Made by a program: the position numbers and the translations under genes | Shown: positions 12,101 through 26,942 of the stretch, piece after piece | Layout: every line of letters starts with the position of its first letter | Position numbering within the stretch: position 1 is the first letter of the stretch | The notes under the pieces: generated by a model | Databases searched by the model: none | Seen by the model: the letters and a program-made list of their open reading frames with translations, nothing else | Told to the model about the DNA's origin: nothing | Origin: Cavia porcellus | Taxonomy: Eukaryota > Chordata > Mammalia > Rodentia > Caviidae | Assembly (NCBI RefSeq): GCF_034190915.1 | Contig: NW_026947687.1 | Location: forward strand, 301,116 to 365,115 | DNA length: 64,000 bases | Direction: 5' to 3'

Positions 12101-14598
12101 CTAATGTAACACACACCCATACAATGCGCACCACCCCGTGATGTTTTTCTCACTCCTACTAGTGAATGTAATGTAACACACACCCATACAATGCGCACCA
12201 CCCCGTGATGTTTTTCTCACTCCTACTAGTGAATCTAATGTAACACACACCCATACAATGCGCACCACCCCGTGATGTTTTTCTCACTCCTACTAGTGAA
12301 TGTAATGTAACACACACCAATAAAATGCGCACCACCCCGTGATGTTTTTCTCACTCCTACTAGTGAATGCAATGTAACACACACCCGTACAATGCGCACA
12401 ACCCCGTGATGTTTTTTCACTCCTACTAGTGAATCTAATGTAACACACACCCATACAATGCGCACCACCCCGTGATGTTTTTCTCACTGCTACTAGTGAA
12501 TGTAATGTAACACACACCCATACAATGCGCACCACCACGTGATGTTTTTCTCACTCCTACTAGTGAATCTAATGTAACCCACACCCATACAATGCGCACC
12601 ACCCCGTGATGTTTTTCTCACTCCTACTAGTGAATATAATGTAACACACACCCATACAATGCGCACCACCCCGTGATGTTTTTCTCACTTCTACTAGTGA
12701 ATGTAATGTAACACACACCCATACAATGCGCACCACCCCGTGATGTTTTTCTCACTCCTACTAGTGAATGTAATGTAACACACACCCATACAATGCGTAC
12801 CACCCCGTGATGTTTTTCTCACTCCTACTAGTGAATGTAATGTAACACACACCCATACAATGCTCACCACCCCGTGATGTTTTTCTCACTCCTACTAGTG
12901 AATGTAATGTAACACACCCATACAATGCGCACCACCCCTGTTTTTCTCACTCCTACTAGTGAATATAATGTAACGCACACCCATACAATGCGCACCACCC
13001 CGTGATGTTTTTCTCACTGCTAATAGTGAATGTAATGTAACGCACACCCATACAATGCGCACCACCCCGTGATGTTTTTCTCACTCCTACTAGTGAATGT
13101 AATGTAACGCACACCCATACAATGCGCACCACCCCGTGATGTTTCTCTCACTCCTACTAGTGAATGTAATGTAACGCACACCCATAAAATGCGCACCACC
13201 CCGTGATGTTTCTCTCACTCCTACTAGTGAATCTAATGTAACACACACCCATACAATGCGCACCACCCCGTGATGTTTCTCTCACTCCTACTAGTGAATC
13301 TAATGTAACACACACCCATACAATGCGCACCACCCCGTGATAATTTTCTCACTCCTACTAGTGAATGTAATGTAACACACACCCATACAATGCGCACCAC
13401 CCCGTGATGTTTTTCTCACTCCTACTAGTGAATGTAATGTAACACACACCCATACAATGCGCACCACCCCGTGATGTTTTTCTCACTCCTACTAGTGAAT
13501 GTAATGTAACACACACCCATACAATGCGCACCACCCCGTGATGTTTTTCTCACTCCTACTAGTGAATGTAATGTAACACACACCCATACTATGCGCACCA
13601 CCCCGTGATGTTTTTCTCACTCCTACTAGTGAATATAATGTAACGCACGCCCATACAATGCGCACCACCCCGTGATGTTTCTCTCACTCCTACTAGTGAA
13701 TGTAATGTAACGCACACCCATAAAATGCGCACAACCCGTGATGTTTCTCTCACTCCTACTAGTGAATCTAATGTAACACACACCCATACAATGCGCACCA
13801 TCCCGTGATGTTTCTCTCACTCCTACTAGTGAATCTAATGTAACACACACCCATACAATGCGCACCCCCCCGTGATAATTTTCTCACTCCTACTAGTGAA
13901 TGTAATGTAACACGCACCCATACAATGCGCACCACCCCGTGATGATTTTCTCACTCCTACTAGTGAATGTAATGTAACACACACCCATACAATGCGCACC
14001 ACCCCGTGATGTTTTTCTCACTCCTACTAGTGAATCTAATGTAACACACACCCATACAATGCGCACCACCCCGTGATGTTTTTCTCACTCCTACTAGTGA
14101 ATGTAATGTAACACACACCCATACAATGCGCACCACCCCGTGATGTTTTTCTCACTCCTACTAGAGAATGTAGTGTAACACACAACCATACAATGCGCAC
14201 CACCCCGTGATGTTTTTCTCACTGCTAGTAGTGAATGTAGTGTAACACACACCCATACAATGCGCACCACCCCGTGATGTTTTTCTCACTCCTAGTAGTG
14301 AATGTAGTGTAACACACACCCATACAATGCGCACCACCCCGTGATGTTTTTCTCACTCCTACTAGTGAATGTAAGGTAACGCACACCCATACAATGCGCA
14401 CCACCCCGTGATGTTTCTCTCACTCCTACTAGTGAATGTAATGTAACGCACAACCATACAATGCGCACCACCCCGTGATGTTTCTCTCACTCCCACTAGT
14501 GAATGTAATGTAACGCACACCCATAAAATGCGCACCACCCCGTGATGTTTCTCTCACTCCTACCAGTGAATCTAATGTAACGCACACCCATACAATGC
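9121..14598. repeat. 5.48-kb HOR block, copy 2
   Basis: Copy of 2505-7982 shifted by 6,616 bp. It carries the same nested organisation: sub-blocks offset by 2,940 bp, the 61-bp monomers at 9961 and 12901, the 66-bp CACCACCCGTG-type monomer at about 10826, and a second at about 13699 with CACAACCCG. The near identity over 5.4 kb shows a recent event compared with the general divergence between monomers in the array. Confidence 0.85.
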
Positions 14599-15908
14599 AC
14601 ACCACCCCGTGATGTTTCTCTCACTCCTACTAGTGAATCTAATGTAACACACACCCATACAATGCGCACCACCCCGTGATAATTTTCTCACTCCTACTAG
14701 TGAATGTAATGTAACACGCACCCATACAATGCGCACCACCCCGTGATAATTTTCTCACTCCTACTAGTGAATGTAATGTAACACACACCCATACAATGCG
14801 CAGCACCCCGTGATGTTTTTCTCACTCCTACTAGTGAATGTAATGTAACACACACCCATACAATGCGCACCACCCCGTGATGTTTTTCTCACTCCTACTA
14901 GTGAATGTAATGTAACACACACCCATACAATGCGCACCACCCCGTGATGTTTTTCTCACTCCTACTAGTGAATGTAGTGTAACACACAACCATACAATGC
15001 GCACCACCCCGTGATGTTTTTCTCACTGCTAGTAGTGAATGTAGTGTAACACACACCCATACAATGCGCACCACCCCGTGATGTTTTTCTCACTCCTAGT
15101 AGTGAATGTAGTGTAACACACACCCATACAATGCGCACCACCCTGTGATGTTTTTCTCACTCCTACTAGTGAATGTAATGTAACACACACCCATACAATG
15201 CGCACCACCCCGTGATGTTTTTCTCACTCCTACTAGTGAATGTAAGGTAACGCACACCCATACAATGCGCACCACCCCGTGATGTTTCTCTCACTCCTAC
15301 TAGTGAATGTAATGTAACACACACCCATACAGTGCGCACCACCCCGTGATGTTTCTCTCACTCCTACTAGTGAATGTAATGTAACGCACACCCATACAAT
15401 GCGCACCACCCCGTGATGTTTCTCTCACTCCTACTAGTGAATGTAATGTAACACACACCCATACAATGCGCACCACCCCGTGATGTTTTTCTCACTCCTA
15501 CTAGTGAATGTAATGTAACACACACCCATACAATGCGCACCACCCCGTGATGTTTTTCTCACTCCTACTAGTGAATGTAATGTAACACACACCCATACAA
15601 TGCGCACCACCCCGTGATGTTTTTCTCACTCCTACTAGTGAATGTAATGTAACACACACCCATACAATGCGCACCACCCCGTGATGTTTTTCTCACTCCT
15701 ACTAGTGAATGTAGTGTAACACACACCCATACAATGCGCACCACCCCGTGATGTTTTTCTCACTGCTAGTAGTGAATGTAGTGTAACACACACGCATACA
15801 ATGCGCACCACCCCGTGATGTTTTTCTCACTCCTACTAGTCAATGTAATGTAACACACACCCATACAATGCGCACCACCCCGTGATGATTTTCTCACTTC
15901 TACTAGTG
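14599..15908. repeat. Transition segment
   Basis: About 20 monomers joining the left blocks to the central HOR series. Order: two GATAATTTTC monomers (near 14680 and 14750), canonical monomers, three GTAGTG monomers (from about 14970), AAGGTAACGCAC (about 15243), an ACAGTGCGC monomer (about 15330), canonical monomers, then two GTAGTG monomers. It ends with a monomer carrying GATGATTTTCTCACTTC immediately before the first marker monomer at 15909. This is the order that precedes every later marker. Confidence 0.75.
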
Positions 15909-15975
15909 AATCTAATGTAACAGACACCCATACAATGCGCACCTCCCCGTGATGTTTTTCTCACTCCTACTAGTG
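15909..15975. repeat. Rare HOR marker monomer (first of nine)
   Basis: Defined by AATCTAATGTAACAGACACCC together with GCGCACCTCCCCG, and always preceded by GATGATTTTCTCACTTC. Copies start at 15909, 21593, 26943, 31356, 36768, 39495 (68 bp), 42211 (66 bp), 46589 and 51150. Spacings are 5,684, 5,350, 4,413, 5,412, 2,727, 2,716, 4,378 and 4,561 bp. None is seen before 15.9 kb or after 51.2 kb. It is the clearest single start point for the central higher-order repeats. Confidence 0.9.
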
Positions 15976-18900
15976 AATGTAATGTAACACACACCCATAC
16001 AATGCGCACCACCCCGTGATGTTTTTCTCACTCCTACTAGTGAATGTAATGTAACACACACCCATACAATGCGCACCACCCCGTGATGTTTTTCTCACTC
16101 CTACTAGTGAATCTAATGTAACACACACCCATACAATGCGCACCACCCCGTGATGTTTTTCTCACTCCTACTAGTGAATGTAATGTAACACACACCCATA
16201 CAATGCGCACCACCCCGTGATGTTTTTCTCACTCCTACTAGTGAATGTAATGTAACACACACCCATACAATGCGCACCACCCCGTGATGTTTTTCTCACT
16301 CCTACTAGTGAATGTAATGTAACACACACCCATAAAATGCGCACCACCCCGTGATGTTTTTCTCACTCCTACTAGTGAATGCAATGTAACACACACCGAT
16401 ATGATGCGCACAACCCCGTGATGTTTTTTCACTCCTACTAGTGAATCTAATGTAACACACACCCATACAATGCGCACCACCCCGTGATGTTTTTCTCACT
16501 GCTACTAGTGAATGTAATGTAACACACACCCATACAATGCGCACCACCCCGTGATGTTTTTCTCACTCCTACTAGTGAATCTAATGTAACACACACCCAT
16601 ACAATGCGCACCACCCCGTGATGTTTTTCTCACTCCTACTAGTGAATGTAATGTAACACACACCCATACAATGCGCACCACCCCGTGATGTTTTTTTCAC
16701 TCCTACTAGTGAATGTAATGTAACACACACCCATACAATGCGCACCACCCCGTGATGTTTTTCTCACTCCTACTAGTGAATGTAATGTAACACACACCCA
16801 TACAATGCGTACCACCCCGTGATGTTTTTCTCACTCCTACTAGTGAATGTAATGTAACACACACCCATACAATGCTCACCACCCCGTGATGTTTTTCTCA
16901 CTCCTACTAGTGAATGTAATGTAACACACCCATACAATGCGCACCACCCCCTGATGTTTTTCTCACTCCTACTAGTGAATGTAATGTAACGCACACCCAT
17001 ACAATGCGCACCACCCCGTGATGTTTTTCTCACTGCTAATAGTGAATGTAATGTAACACACACCCATACAATGCGCACCACCCCGTGATGTTTTTCTCAC
17101 TCCTACTAGTGAATGTAATGCAACACACACCCATACAATGCGCACCACCCCGTGATGTTTTTCTCACTCCTATTAGTGAATGTAATGTAACACACACCCA
17201 TAAAATGCGCACCACCCCGTGATGTTTTTCTCACTCCTACTAGTGAATGCAATGTAACACACACCCATACAATGCACATAACCCTGTGATGTTTTTCTCA
17301 CTCCTACTAGTGAATCTAATGTAACACACACCCATACAATGCGCACCACCCCGTGATGTTTTTCTCACTCCTACTAGTGAATGTAATGTAACACACACCC
17401 ATACAATGCGCACCACCCCGTGATGTTTTTCTCACTCCTACTAGTGAATGTAATGTAACACACACCCATACAATGCGTACCACCACGTGATGTTTTTCTC
17501 ACTCCTACTAGTGAATGTAATGTAGCACACACCCATACAATGCTCACCACCCCGTGATGTTTTTCTCACTCCTACTAGTGAATGTAATGTAACACACCCA
17601 TACAATGCGCACCACCCCCTGATGTTTTTCTCACTCCTACTAGTGAATGTAATGTAACGCACACCCATACAATGCGCACCACCCCGTGATGTTTTCTCAC
17701 TGCTAATAGTGAATGTAATGTAACGCACACCCATACAATGCGCACCACCCCGTGATGTTTTTCCCACTCCTACTAGTGAATGTAATGTAACGCACACCCA
17801 TACAATGCGCACCAACCCGTGATGTTTCTCTCACTCCTACTAGTGAATGTAATGTAACGCACACCCATAAAATGCGCACCACCCCGTGATGTTTCTCTCA
17901 CTCCTACTAGTGAATCTAATGTAACACACACCCATACAATGCGCACCACCCCGTGATGTTTCTCTCACTCCTACTAGTGAATCTAATGTAACACACACCC
18001 ATACAATGCGCACCACCCCGTGATAATTTTCTCACTCCTACTAGTGAATGTAATGTAACATGCACCCATACAATGCGCACCACCCCGTGATGTTTTTCTC
18101 ACTCCTACTAGTGAATGTAATGTAACACACACCCATACAATGGGCACCACCCCGTGATGTTTTTCTCACTCCTACTAGTGAATGTAATGTAACACACACC
18201 CATACAATGCGCACCACCCCGTGATGTTTTTCTCACTCCTACTAGTGAATCTAATGTAACACACACCCATACAATGCGCACCACCCCGTGATGTTTTTCT
18301 CACTCCTACTAGTGAATCTAATGTAACACACACCCATACAATGCGCACCACCCCGTGATGTTTTTCTCACTCCTACTAGTGAATGTAATGTAACACACAC
18401 CCATACAATGCGCACCACCCCGTGATGTTTTTCTCACTCCTACTAGTGAATGTAATGCAACACACACCCATACAATGCGCACCACCGCGTGATGTTTTTC
18501 TCACTCCTACTAGTGAATGTAATGTAACACACACCCATAAAATGCGCACCACCCCGTGATGTTTTTCTCACTCCTACTAGTGAATCTAATGTAACACACA
18601 CCCATACAATGCGCACCACCCCGTGATGTTTTTCTCACTCCTACTAGTGAATCTAATGTAACACACACCCATACAATGCGCACCACCCCGTGATGTTTTT
18701 TCACTCCTACTAGTGAATCTAATGTAACACACACCCATACAATGCGCATAACCCCGTGATGTTTTTTCACTCCTACTAGTGAATCTAATGTAACACACAC
18801 CCATACAATGCGCACCACCCCGTGATGTTTTTCTCACTGCTACTAGTGAATGTAATGTAACACACACCCATACAATGCGCACCACCCCGTGATGTTTTTC

Positions 18901-21592
18901 TCACTCCTACTAGTGAATCTAATGTAACACACACCCATACAATGCGCACCACCCCGTGATGTTTTTCTCACTCCTACTAGTGAATGTAATGTAACACACA
19001 CCCATACAATGCGCACCACCCCGTGATGTTTTTCTCACTCATACTAGTGAATCTAATGTAACACACACCCATACAATGCGCACCACCCCGTGATGTTTTT
19101 CTCACTCCTACTAGTGAATCTAATGTAACACACACCCATACAATGCGCACCACCCCGTGATGTTTTTCTCACTCCTACTAGTGAATGTAATGTAACACAC
19201 ACCCATACAATGCGCACCACCCCGTGATGTTTTTCTCACTCCTACTAGTGAATGTAATGTAACACACACCCATACAATGCGCACCACCCCGTGATGTTTT
19301 TCTCACTCCTACTAGTGAATGTAATGTAACACACACCAATAAAATGCACACCACCCCGTGATGTTTTTCTCACTCCTACTAGTGAATGCAATGTAACACA
19401 CACCCGTACAATGCGCACAACCCCGTGATGTTTTTTCACTCCTACTAGTGAATCTAATGTAACACACACCCATACAATGCGCACCACCCCGTGATGTTTT
19501 TCTCACTGCTACTAGTGAATGTAATGTAACACACACCCATACAATGCGCACCACCCCGTGATGTTTTTCTCACTCTTACTAGTGAATCTAATGTAACACA
19601 CACCCATACAATGCGCACCACCCCGTGATGTTTTTCTCACTCCTACTAGTGAATCTAATGTAACACACACCCATAAAATGCGCACCACCCCGTGATGTTT
19701 TTCTCACTCCTACTAGTGAATCTAATGTAACACACACCCATACAATGCGCACCACCCCGTGATGTTTTTCTCACTCCTACTAGTGAATCTAATGTAACAC
19801 ACACCCATACAATGCGTACCACCCCGTGATGTTTTTCTCACTCCTACTAGTGAATGTAATGTAACACACACCCATACAATGCTCACCACCCCATGATGTT
19901 TTTCTCACTCCTACTAGTGAATGTAATGTAACACACCCATACAATGCGCACCAGCCCCTGATGTTTTTCTCACTCCTACTAGTGAATGTAATGTAACACA
20001 CACCCATACAATGCGCACCACCCCGTGATGTTTTTCTCACTCCTACTAGTGAATGTAATGTAACACACACCCATACAATGCGCACCACCCCGTGATGTTT
20101 TTCTCACTCCTACTAGTGAATGTAATGTAACGCACGCCCATACAATGCGCACCACCCCGTGATGTTTCTCTCACTCCTACTAGTGAATGTAATGTAACGC
20201 ACACCCATAAAATGCGCACCACCCCGTGATGTTTCTCTCACTCCTACTAGTGAATCTAATGTAACGCACACCCATACAATGCGCACCATCCCGTGATGTT
20301 TCTCTCACTCCTACTAGTGAATCTAATGTAACACACACCCATACAATGCGCACCACCCCGTGATAATTTTCTCACTCCTACTAGTGAATGTAATGTAACA
20401 CGCACCCATACAATGCGCACCACCCCGTGATAATTTTCTCACTCCTACTAGTGAATGTAATGTAACACACACCCATACAATGCGCACCAGCCCGTGATGT
20501 TTTTCTCACTCCTACTAGTGAATGTAATGTAACACACACCCATACAATGCGCACCACCCCGTGATGTTTTTCTCACTCCTACTAGTGAATGTAATGTAAC
20601 ACACACCCATACAATGCGCACCACACCGTGATGTTTTTCTCACTCCTACTAGTGAATGTAGTGTAACACACAACCATACAATGCGCACCACCCCGTGATG
20701 TTTTTCTCACTGCTAGTAGTGAATGTAGTGTAACACACACCCATACAATGCGCACCACCCCGTGATGTTTTTCTCACTCCTAGTAGTGAATGTAGTGTAA
20801 CACACACCCATACAATGCGCACCACCCCGTGATGTTTTTCTCACTCCTACTAGTGAATGTAATGTAACACACACCCATACAATGCGCACCACCCCGTGAT
20901 GTTTTTCTCACTCCTACTAGTGAATGTAAGGTAACGCACACCCATACAATGCGCACCACCCCGTGATGTTTCTCTCACTCCTACTAGTGAATGTAATGTA
21001 ACACACACCCATACAGTGCGCACCACCCCGTAATGTTTCTCTGACTCCTACTAGTGAATGTAATGTAACGCACACCCATACAATGCGCACCACCCCGTGA
21101 TGTTTCTCTCACTCCTACTAGTGAATGTAATGTAACACACACCCATACAATGCACACCACCCCGTGATGTTTTTCTCACTCCTACTAGTGAATGTAATGT
21201 AACACACACCCATACAATGCGCACCACCCCGTGATGTTTTTCTCACTCCTACTAGTGAATGTAATGTAACACACACCCATACAATGCGCACCACCCCGTG
21301 ATGTATTTCTCACTCCTACTAGTGAATGTAATGTAACACACACCCATACAATGCGCACCACCCCGTGATGTTTTTCTCACTCCTACTAGTGAATGTAGTG
21401 TAACACACACCCATACAATGCGCACCACCCCGTGATGTTTTTCTCACTGCTAGTAGTGAATGTAGTGTAACACACACGCATACAATGCGCACCACCCCGT
21501 GATGTTTTTCTCACTCCTACTAGTGAATGTAATGTAACACACACCCATACAATGCGCACCACCCCGTGATGATTTTCTCACTTCTACTAGTG
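15909..21592. repeat. Central HOR copy 1 (5,684 bp)
   Basis: Runs from the first to the second marker monomer. It contains two 65-bp landmarks close together (16913 and 17581, 668 bp apart) and a third at 19920, GATAATTTTC monomers near 18020 and 20360, three GTAGTG monomers from about 20658, and the AAGGTAACGCAC monomer near 20920. The portion from about 17.1 kb aligns with copy 2 at an offset of 5,484 bp, changing to 5,350 bp near 18.1-18.45 kb, a difference of two monomers. Confidence 0.8.
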
Positions 21593-24500
21593 AATCTAAT
21601 GTAACAGACACCCATACAATGCGCACCTCCCCGTGATGTTTTTCTCACTCCTACTAGTGAATGTAATGTAACACACACCCATAAAATGCGCACCACCCCG
21701 TGATGTTTTTCTCACTCCTACTAGTGAATGCAATGTAACACACACCGATACGATGCGCACAACCCCGTGATGTTTTTTCACTCCTACTAGTGAATCTAAT
21801 GTAACACACACCCATACAATGCGCACCACCCCGTGATGTTTTTTCACTCCTACTAGTGAATCTAATGTAACACACACCCATACAATGCGCACCACCCCGT
21901 GATGTTTTTCTCACTGCTACTAGTGAATGTAATGTAACACACACCCATACAATGCGCACCACCCCGTGATGTTTTTCTCACTCCTACTAGTGAATCTAAT
22001 GTAACACACACGCATACAATGCGCAGCACCCCGTGATGTTTTTCTCACTCCTACTAGTGAATGTAATGTAACACACACCCATACAATGCGCACCACCCCG
22101 TGATGTTTTTCTCACTCCTACTAGTGAATGTAATGTAACACACACCCATACAATGCGCACCACCCCGTGATGTTTTTCTCACTCCTACTAGTGAATGCAA
22201 TGTAACACAAACCCATACAATGCGCATAACCCCGTGATGTTTTTCTCACTCCTACTAGTGAATCTAATGTAACACACACCCATACAATGCGCACCACCCC
22301 GTGATGTTTTTCTCACTCCTACTAGTGAATGTAATGTAACACACACCCATAAAATGCGCACCACCCCGTGATGATTTTCTCACTCCTACTAGTGAATGTA
22401 ATGTAACACACACCCATACAATGCGCACCACCCCGTGATGTTTTTCTCACTCCTACTAGTGAATGCAATGTAACACAAACCCATACAATGCGCACCATCC
22501 CGTGATGTTTTTCTCACTCCTACTAGTGAATGCAATGTAACACACACCCATACAATGCGCACCACCCCGTGATGTTTTTCTCACTCCTACTAGTGAATGT
22601 AATGCAACACACACCCATACAATGCGCACCACCCCGTGATGTTTTTCTCACTCCTACTAGTGAATGTAATGTAACACACACCCATAAAATGCGCACCACC
22701 CCGTGATGTTTTTCTCACTCCTACTAGTGAATGCAATGTAACACACACCCATACAATGCGCATAACCCTGTGATGTTTTTCTCACTCCTACTAGTGAATC
22801 TAATGTAACACACACCCATACAATGCGCACCACCCCGTGATGTTTTTCTCACTCCTACTAGTGAATGTAATGTAACACACACCCATACAATTCGCACCAC
22901 CCCGTGATGTTTTTCTCACTCCTACTAGTGAATGTAATGTAACACACACCCATACAATGCGTACCACCCCGTGATGTTTTTCTCACTCCTACTAGTGAAT
23001 GTAATGTAACACACACCCATACAATGCTCACCACCCCGTGATGTTTTTCTCACTCCTACTAGTGAATGTAATGTAACACACCCATACAATGCGCACCACC
23101 CCCTGATGTTTTTCTCACTCCTACTAGTGAATGTAATGTAACGCACACCCATACAATGCGCACCACCCCGTAATGTTTTCTCACTGCTAATAGTGAATGT
23201 AATGTAACGCACACCCATACAATGCGCACCACCCCGTGATGTTTTTCCCACTCCTACTAGTGAATGTAATGTAACGCACACCCATACAATGCGCACCACC
23301 CCGTGATGTTTCTCTCACTCCTACTAGTGAATGTAATGTAACGCACACCCATAAAATGCGCACCACCCCGTGATGTTTCTCTCACTCCTACTAGTGAATC
23401 TAATGTAACACACACCCATACAATGCGCACCACCCCGTGATGTTTCTCTCACTCCTACTAGTGAATCTAATGTAACACACACCCATACAATGCGCACCAC
23501 CCCGTGATAATTTTCTCACTCCTACTAGTGAATGTAATGTAACATGCACCCATACAATGCGCACCACCCCGTGATGTTTTTCTCACTCCTACTAGTGAAT
23601 GTAATGTAACACACACCCATACAATGCGCACCACCCCGTGATGTTTTTCTCACTCCTACTAGTGAATGTAATGTAACACACACCCATACAATGCGCACCA
23701 CCCCGTGATGTTTTTCTCACTCCTACTAGTGAATGTAATGTAACACACACCCATACAATGCGCACCACCCCGTGATGTTTTTCTCACTCATACTAGTGAA
23801 TGTAATGCAACACACACCCATACAATGCGCACCACCGCGTGATGTTTTTCTCACTCCTACTAGTGAATGTAATGTAACACACACCCATAAAATGCGCACC
23901 ACCCCGTGATGTTTTTCTCACTCCTACTAGTGAATCTAATGTAACACACACCCATACAATGCGCACCACCCCGTGATGTTTTTCTCACTCCTACTAGTGA
24001 ATGCAATGTAACACACACCCATACAATGCGCACCACCCCGTGATGTTTTTTCACTCCTACTAGTGAATCTAATGTAACACACACCCATACAATGCGCATA
24101 ACCCCGTGATGTTTTTTCACTCCTACTAGTGAATCTAATGTAACACACACCCATACAATGCGCACCACCCCGTGATGTTTTTCTCACTGCTACTAGTGAA
24201 TGTAATGTAACACACACCCATACAATGCGCACCACCCCGTGATGTTTTTCTCACTCCTACTAGTGAATCTAATGTAACACACACCCATACAATGCGCACC
24301 ACCCCGTGATGTTTTTCTCACTCCTACTAGTGAATGTAATGTAACACACACCCATACAATGCGCACCACCCCGTGATGTTTTTCTCACTCATACTAGTGA
24401 ATCTAATGTAACACACACCCATACAATGCGCACCACCCCGTGATGTTTTTCTCACTCCTACTAGTGAATCTAATGTAACACACACCCATACAATGCGCAC

Positions 24501-26942
24501 CACCCCGTGATGTTTTTCTCACTCCTACTAGTGAATGTAATGTAACACACACCCATACAATGCGCACCACCCCGTGATGTTTTTCTCACTCCTACTAGTG
24601 AATGTAATGTAACACACACCCATACAATGCGCACCACCCCGTGATGTTTTTCTCACTCCTACTAGTGAATGTAATGTAACACACACCAATAAAATGCGCA
24701 CCACCCCGTGATGTTTTTCTCACTCCTACTAGTGAATGCAATGTAACACACACCCGTACAATGCGCACAACCCCGTGATGTTTTTTCACTCCTACTAGTG
24801 AATCTAATGTAACACACACCCATACAATGCGCACCACCCCGTGATGTTTTTCTCACTGCTACTAGTGAATGTAATGTAACACACACCCATACAATGCGCA
24901 CCACCCCGTGATGTTTTTCTCACTCTTACTAGTGAATCTAATGTAACACACACCCATACAATGCGCACCACCCCGTGATGTTTTTCTCACTCCTACTAGT
25001 GAATCTAATGTAACACACACCCATACAATGCGCACCACCCCGTGATGTTTTTCTCACTCCTACTAGTGAATCTAATGTAACACACACCCATACAATGCGC
25101 ACCACCCCGTGATGTTTTTCTCACTCCTACTAGTGAATCTAATGTAACACACACCCATACAATGCGTACCACCCCGTGATGTTTTTCTCACTCCTACTAG
25201 TGAATGTAATGTAACACACACCCATACAATGCTCACCACCCCATGATGTTTTTCTCACTCCTACTAATGAATGTAATGTAACACACCCATACAATGCGCA
25301 CCAGCCCCTGATGTTTTTCTCACTCCTACTAGTGAATGTAATGTAACACACACCCATACAATGCGCACCACCCCGTGATGTTTTTCTCACTCCTACTAGT
25401 GAATGTAATGTAACACACACCCATACAATGCGCACCACCCCGTGATGTTTTTCACACTCCTCCTAGTGAATGTAATGTAACGCACGCCCATACAATGCGC
25501 ACCACCCCGTGATGTTTCTCTCACTCCTACTAGTGAATGTAATGTAACGCACACCCATAAAATGCGCACCACCCCGTGATGTTTCTCTCACTCCTACTAG
25601 TGAATCTAATGTAACGCACACCCATACAATGCGCACCATCCCGTGATGTTTCTCTCACTCCCACTAGTGAATCTAATGTAACACACACCCATACAATGCG
25701 CACCACCCCGTGATAATTTTCTCACTCCTACTAGTGAATGTAATGTAACACGCACCCATACAATGCGCACCACCCCGTGATAATTTTCTCACTCCTACTA
25801 GTGAATGTAATGTAACACACACCCATACAATGCGCACCACCCCGTGATGTTTTTCTCACTCCTACTAGTGAATGTAATGTAACACACACCCATACAATGC
25901 GCACCACCCCGTGATGTTTTTCTCACTCCTACTAGTGAATGTAATGTAACACACACCCATACAATGCGCACCACACCGTGATGTTTTTCTCACTCCTACT
26001 AGTGAATGTAGTGTAACACACAACCATACAATGCGCACCACCCCGTGATGTTTTTCTCACTGCTAGTAGTGAATGTAGTGTAACACACACCCATACAATG
26101 CGCACCACCCCGTGATGTTTTTCTCACTCCTAGTAGTGAATGTAGTGTAACACACACCCATACAATGCGCACCACCCCGTGATGTTTTTCTCACTCCTAC
26201 TAGTGAATGTAATGTAACACACACCCATACAATGCGCACCTCCCCGTGATGTTTTTCTCACTCCTACTAGTGAATGTAAGGTAACGCACACCCATACAAT
26301 GCGCACCACCCCGTGATGTTTCTCTCACTCCTACTAGTGAATGTAATGTAACACACACCCATACAGTGCGCACCACCCCGTAATGTTTCTCTGACTCCTA
26401 CTAGTGAATGTAATGTAACGCACACCCATACAATGCGCACCACCCCGTGATGTTTCTCTCACTCCTACTAGTGAATGTAATGTAACACACACCCATACAA
26501 TGCACACCACCCCGTGATGTTTTTCTCACTCCTACTAGTGAATGTAATGTAACACACACCCATACAATGCGCACCACCCCGTGATGTTTTTCTCACTCCT
26601 ACTAGTGAATGTAATGTAACACACACCCATACAATGCGCACCACCCCGTGATGTTTTTCTCACTCCTACTAGTGAATGTAATGTAACACACACCCATACA
26701 ATGCGCACCACCCCGTGATGTTTTTCTCACTCCTACTAGTGAATGTAGTGTAACACACACCCATACAATGCGCACCACCCCGTGATGTTTTTCTCACTGC
26801 TAGTAGTGAATGTAGTGTAACACACACGCATACAATGCGCACCACCCCGTGATGTTTTTCTCACTCCTACTAGTGAATGTAATGTAACACACACCCATAC
26901 AATGCGCACCACCCCGTGATGATTTTCTCACTTCTACTAGTG
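21593..26942. repeat. Central HOR copy 2 (5,350 bp, 80 monomers)
   Basis: Marker to marker is 5,350 bp, which is 80 monomers (5,360) less 10 bp, accounted for by the shortened monomers. Compared with the next copy it goes directly from the marker to the CATAAAATG monomer at 21660, while copy 3 has four extra canonical monomers there (27010-27277), so the offset rises from 5,350 to 5,618 bp. The 65-bp landmarks are at 23065 and 25270. The CACCACCGCGTG variant at 23826-23837 matches that at 18476-18487 in copy 1. Confidence 0.82.
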
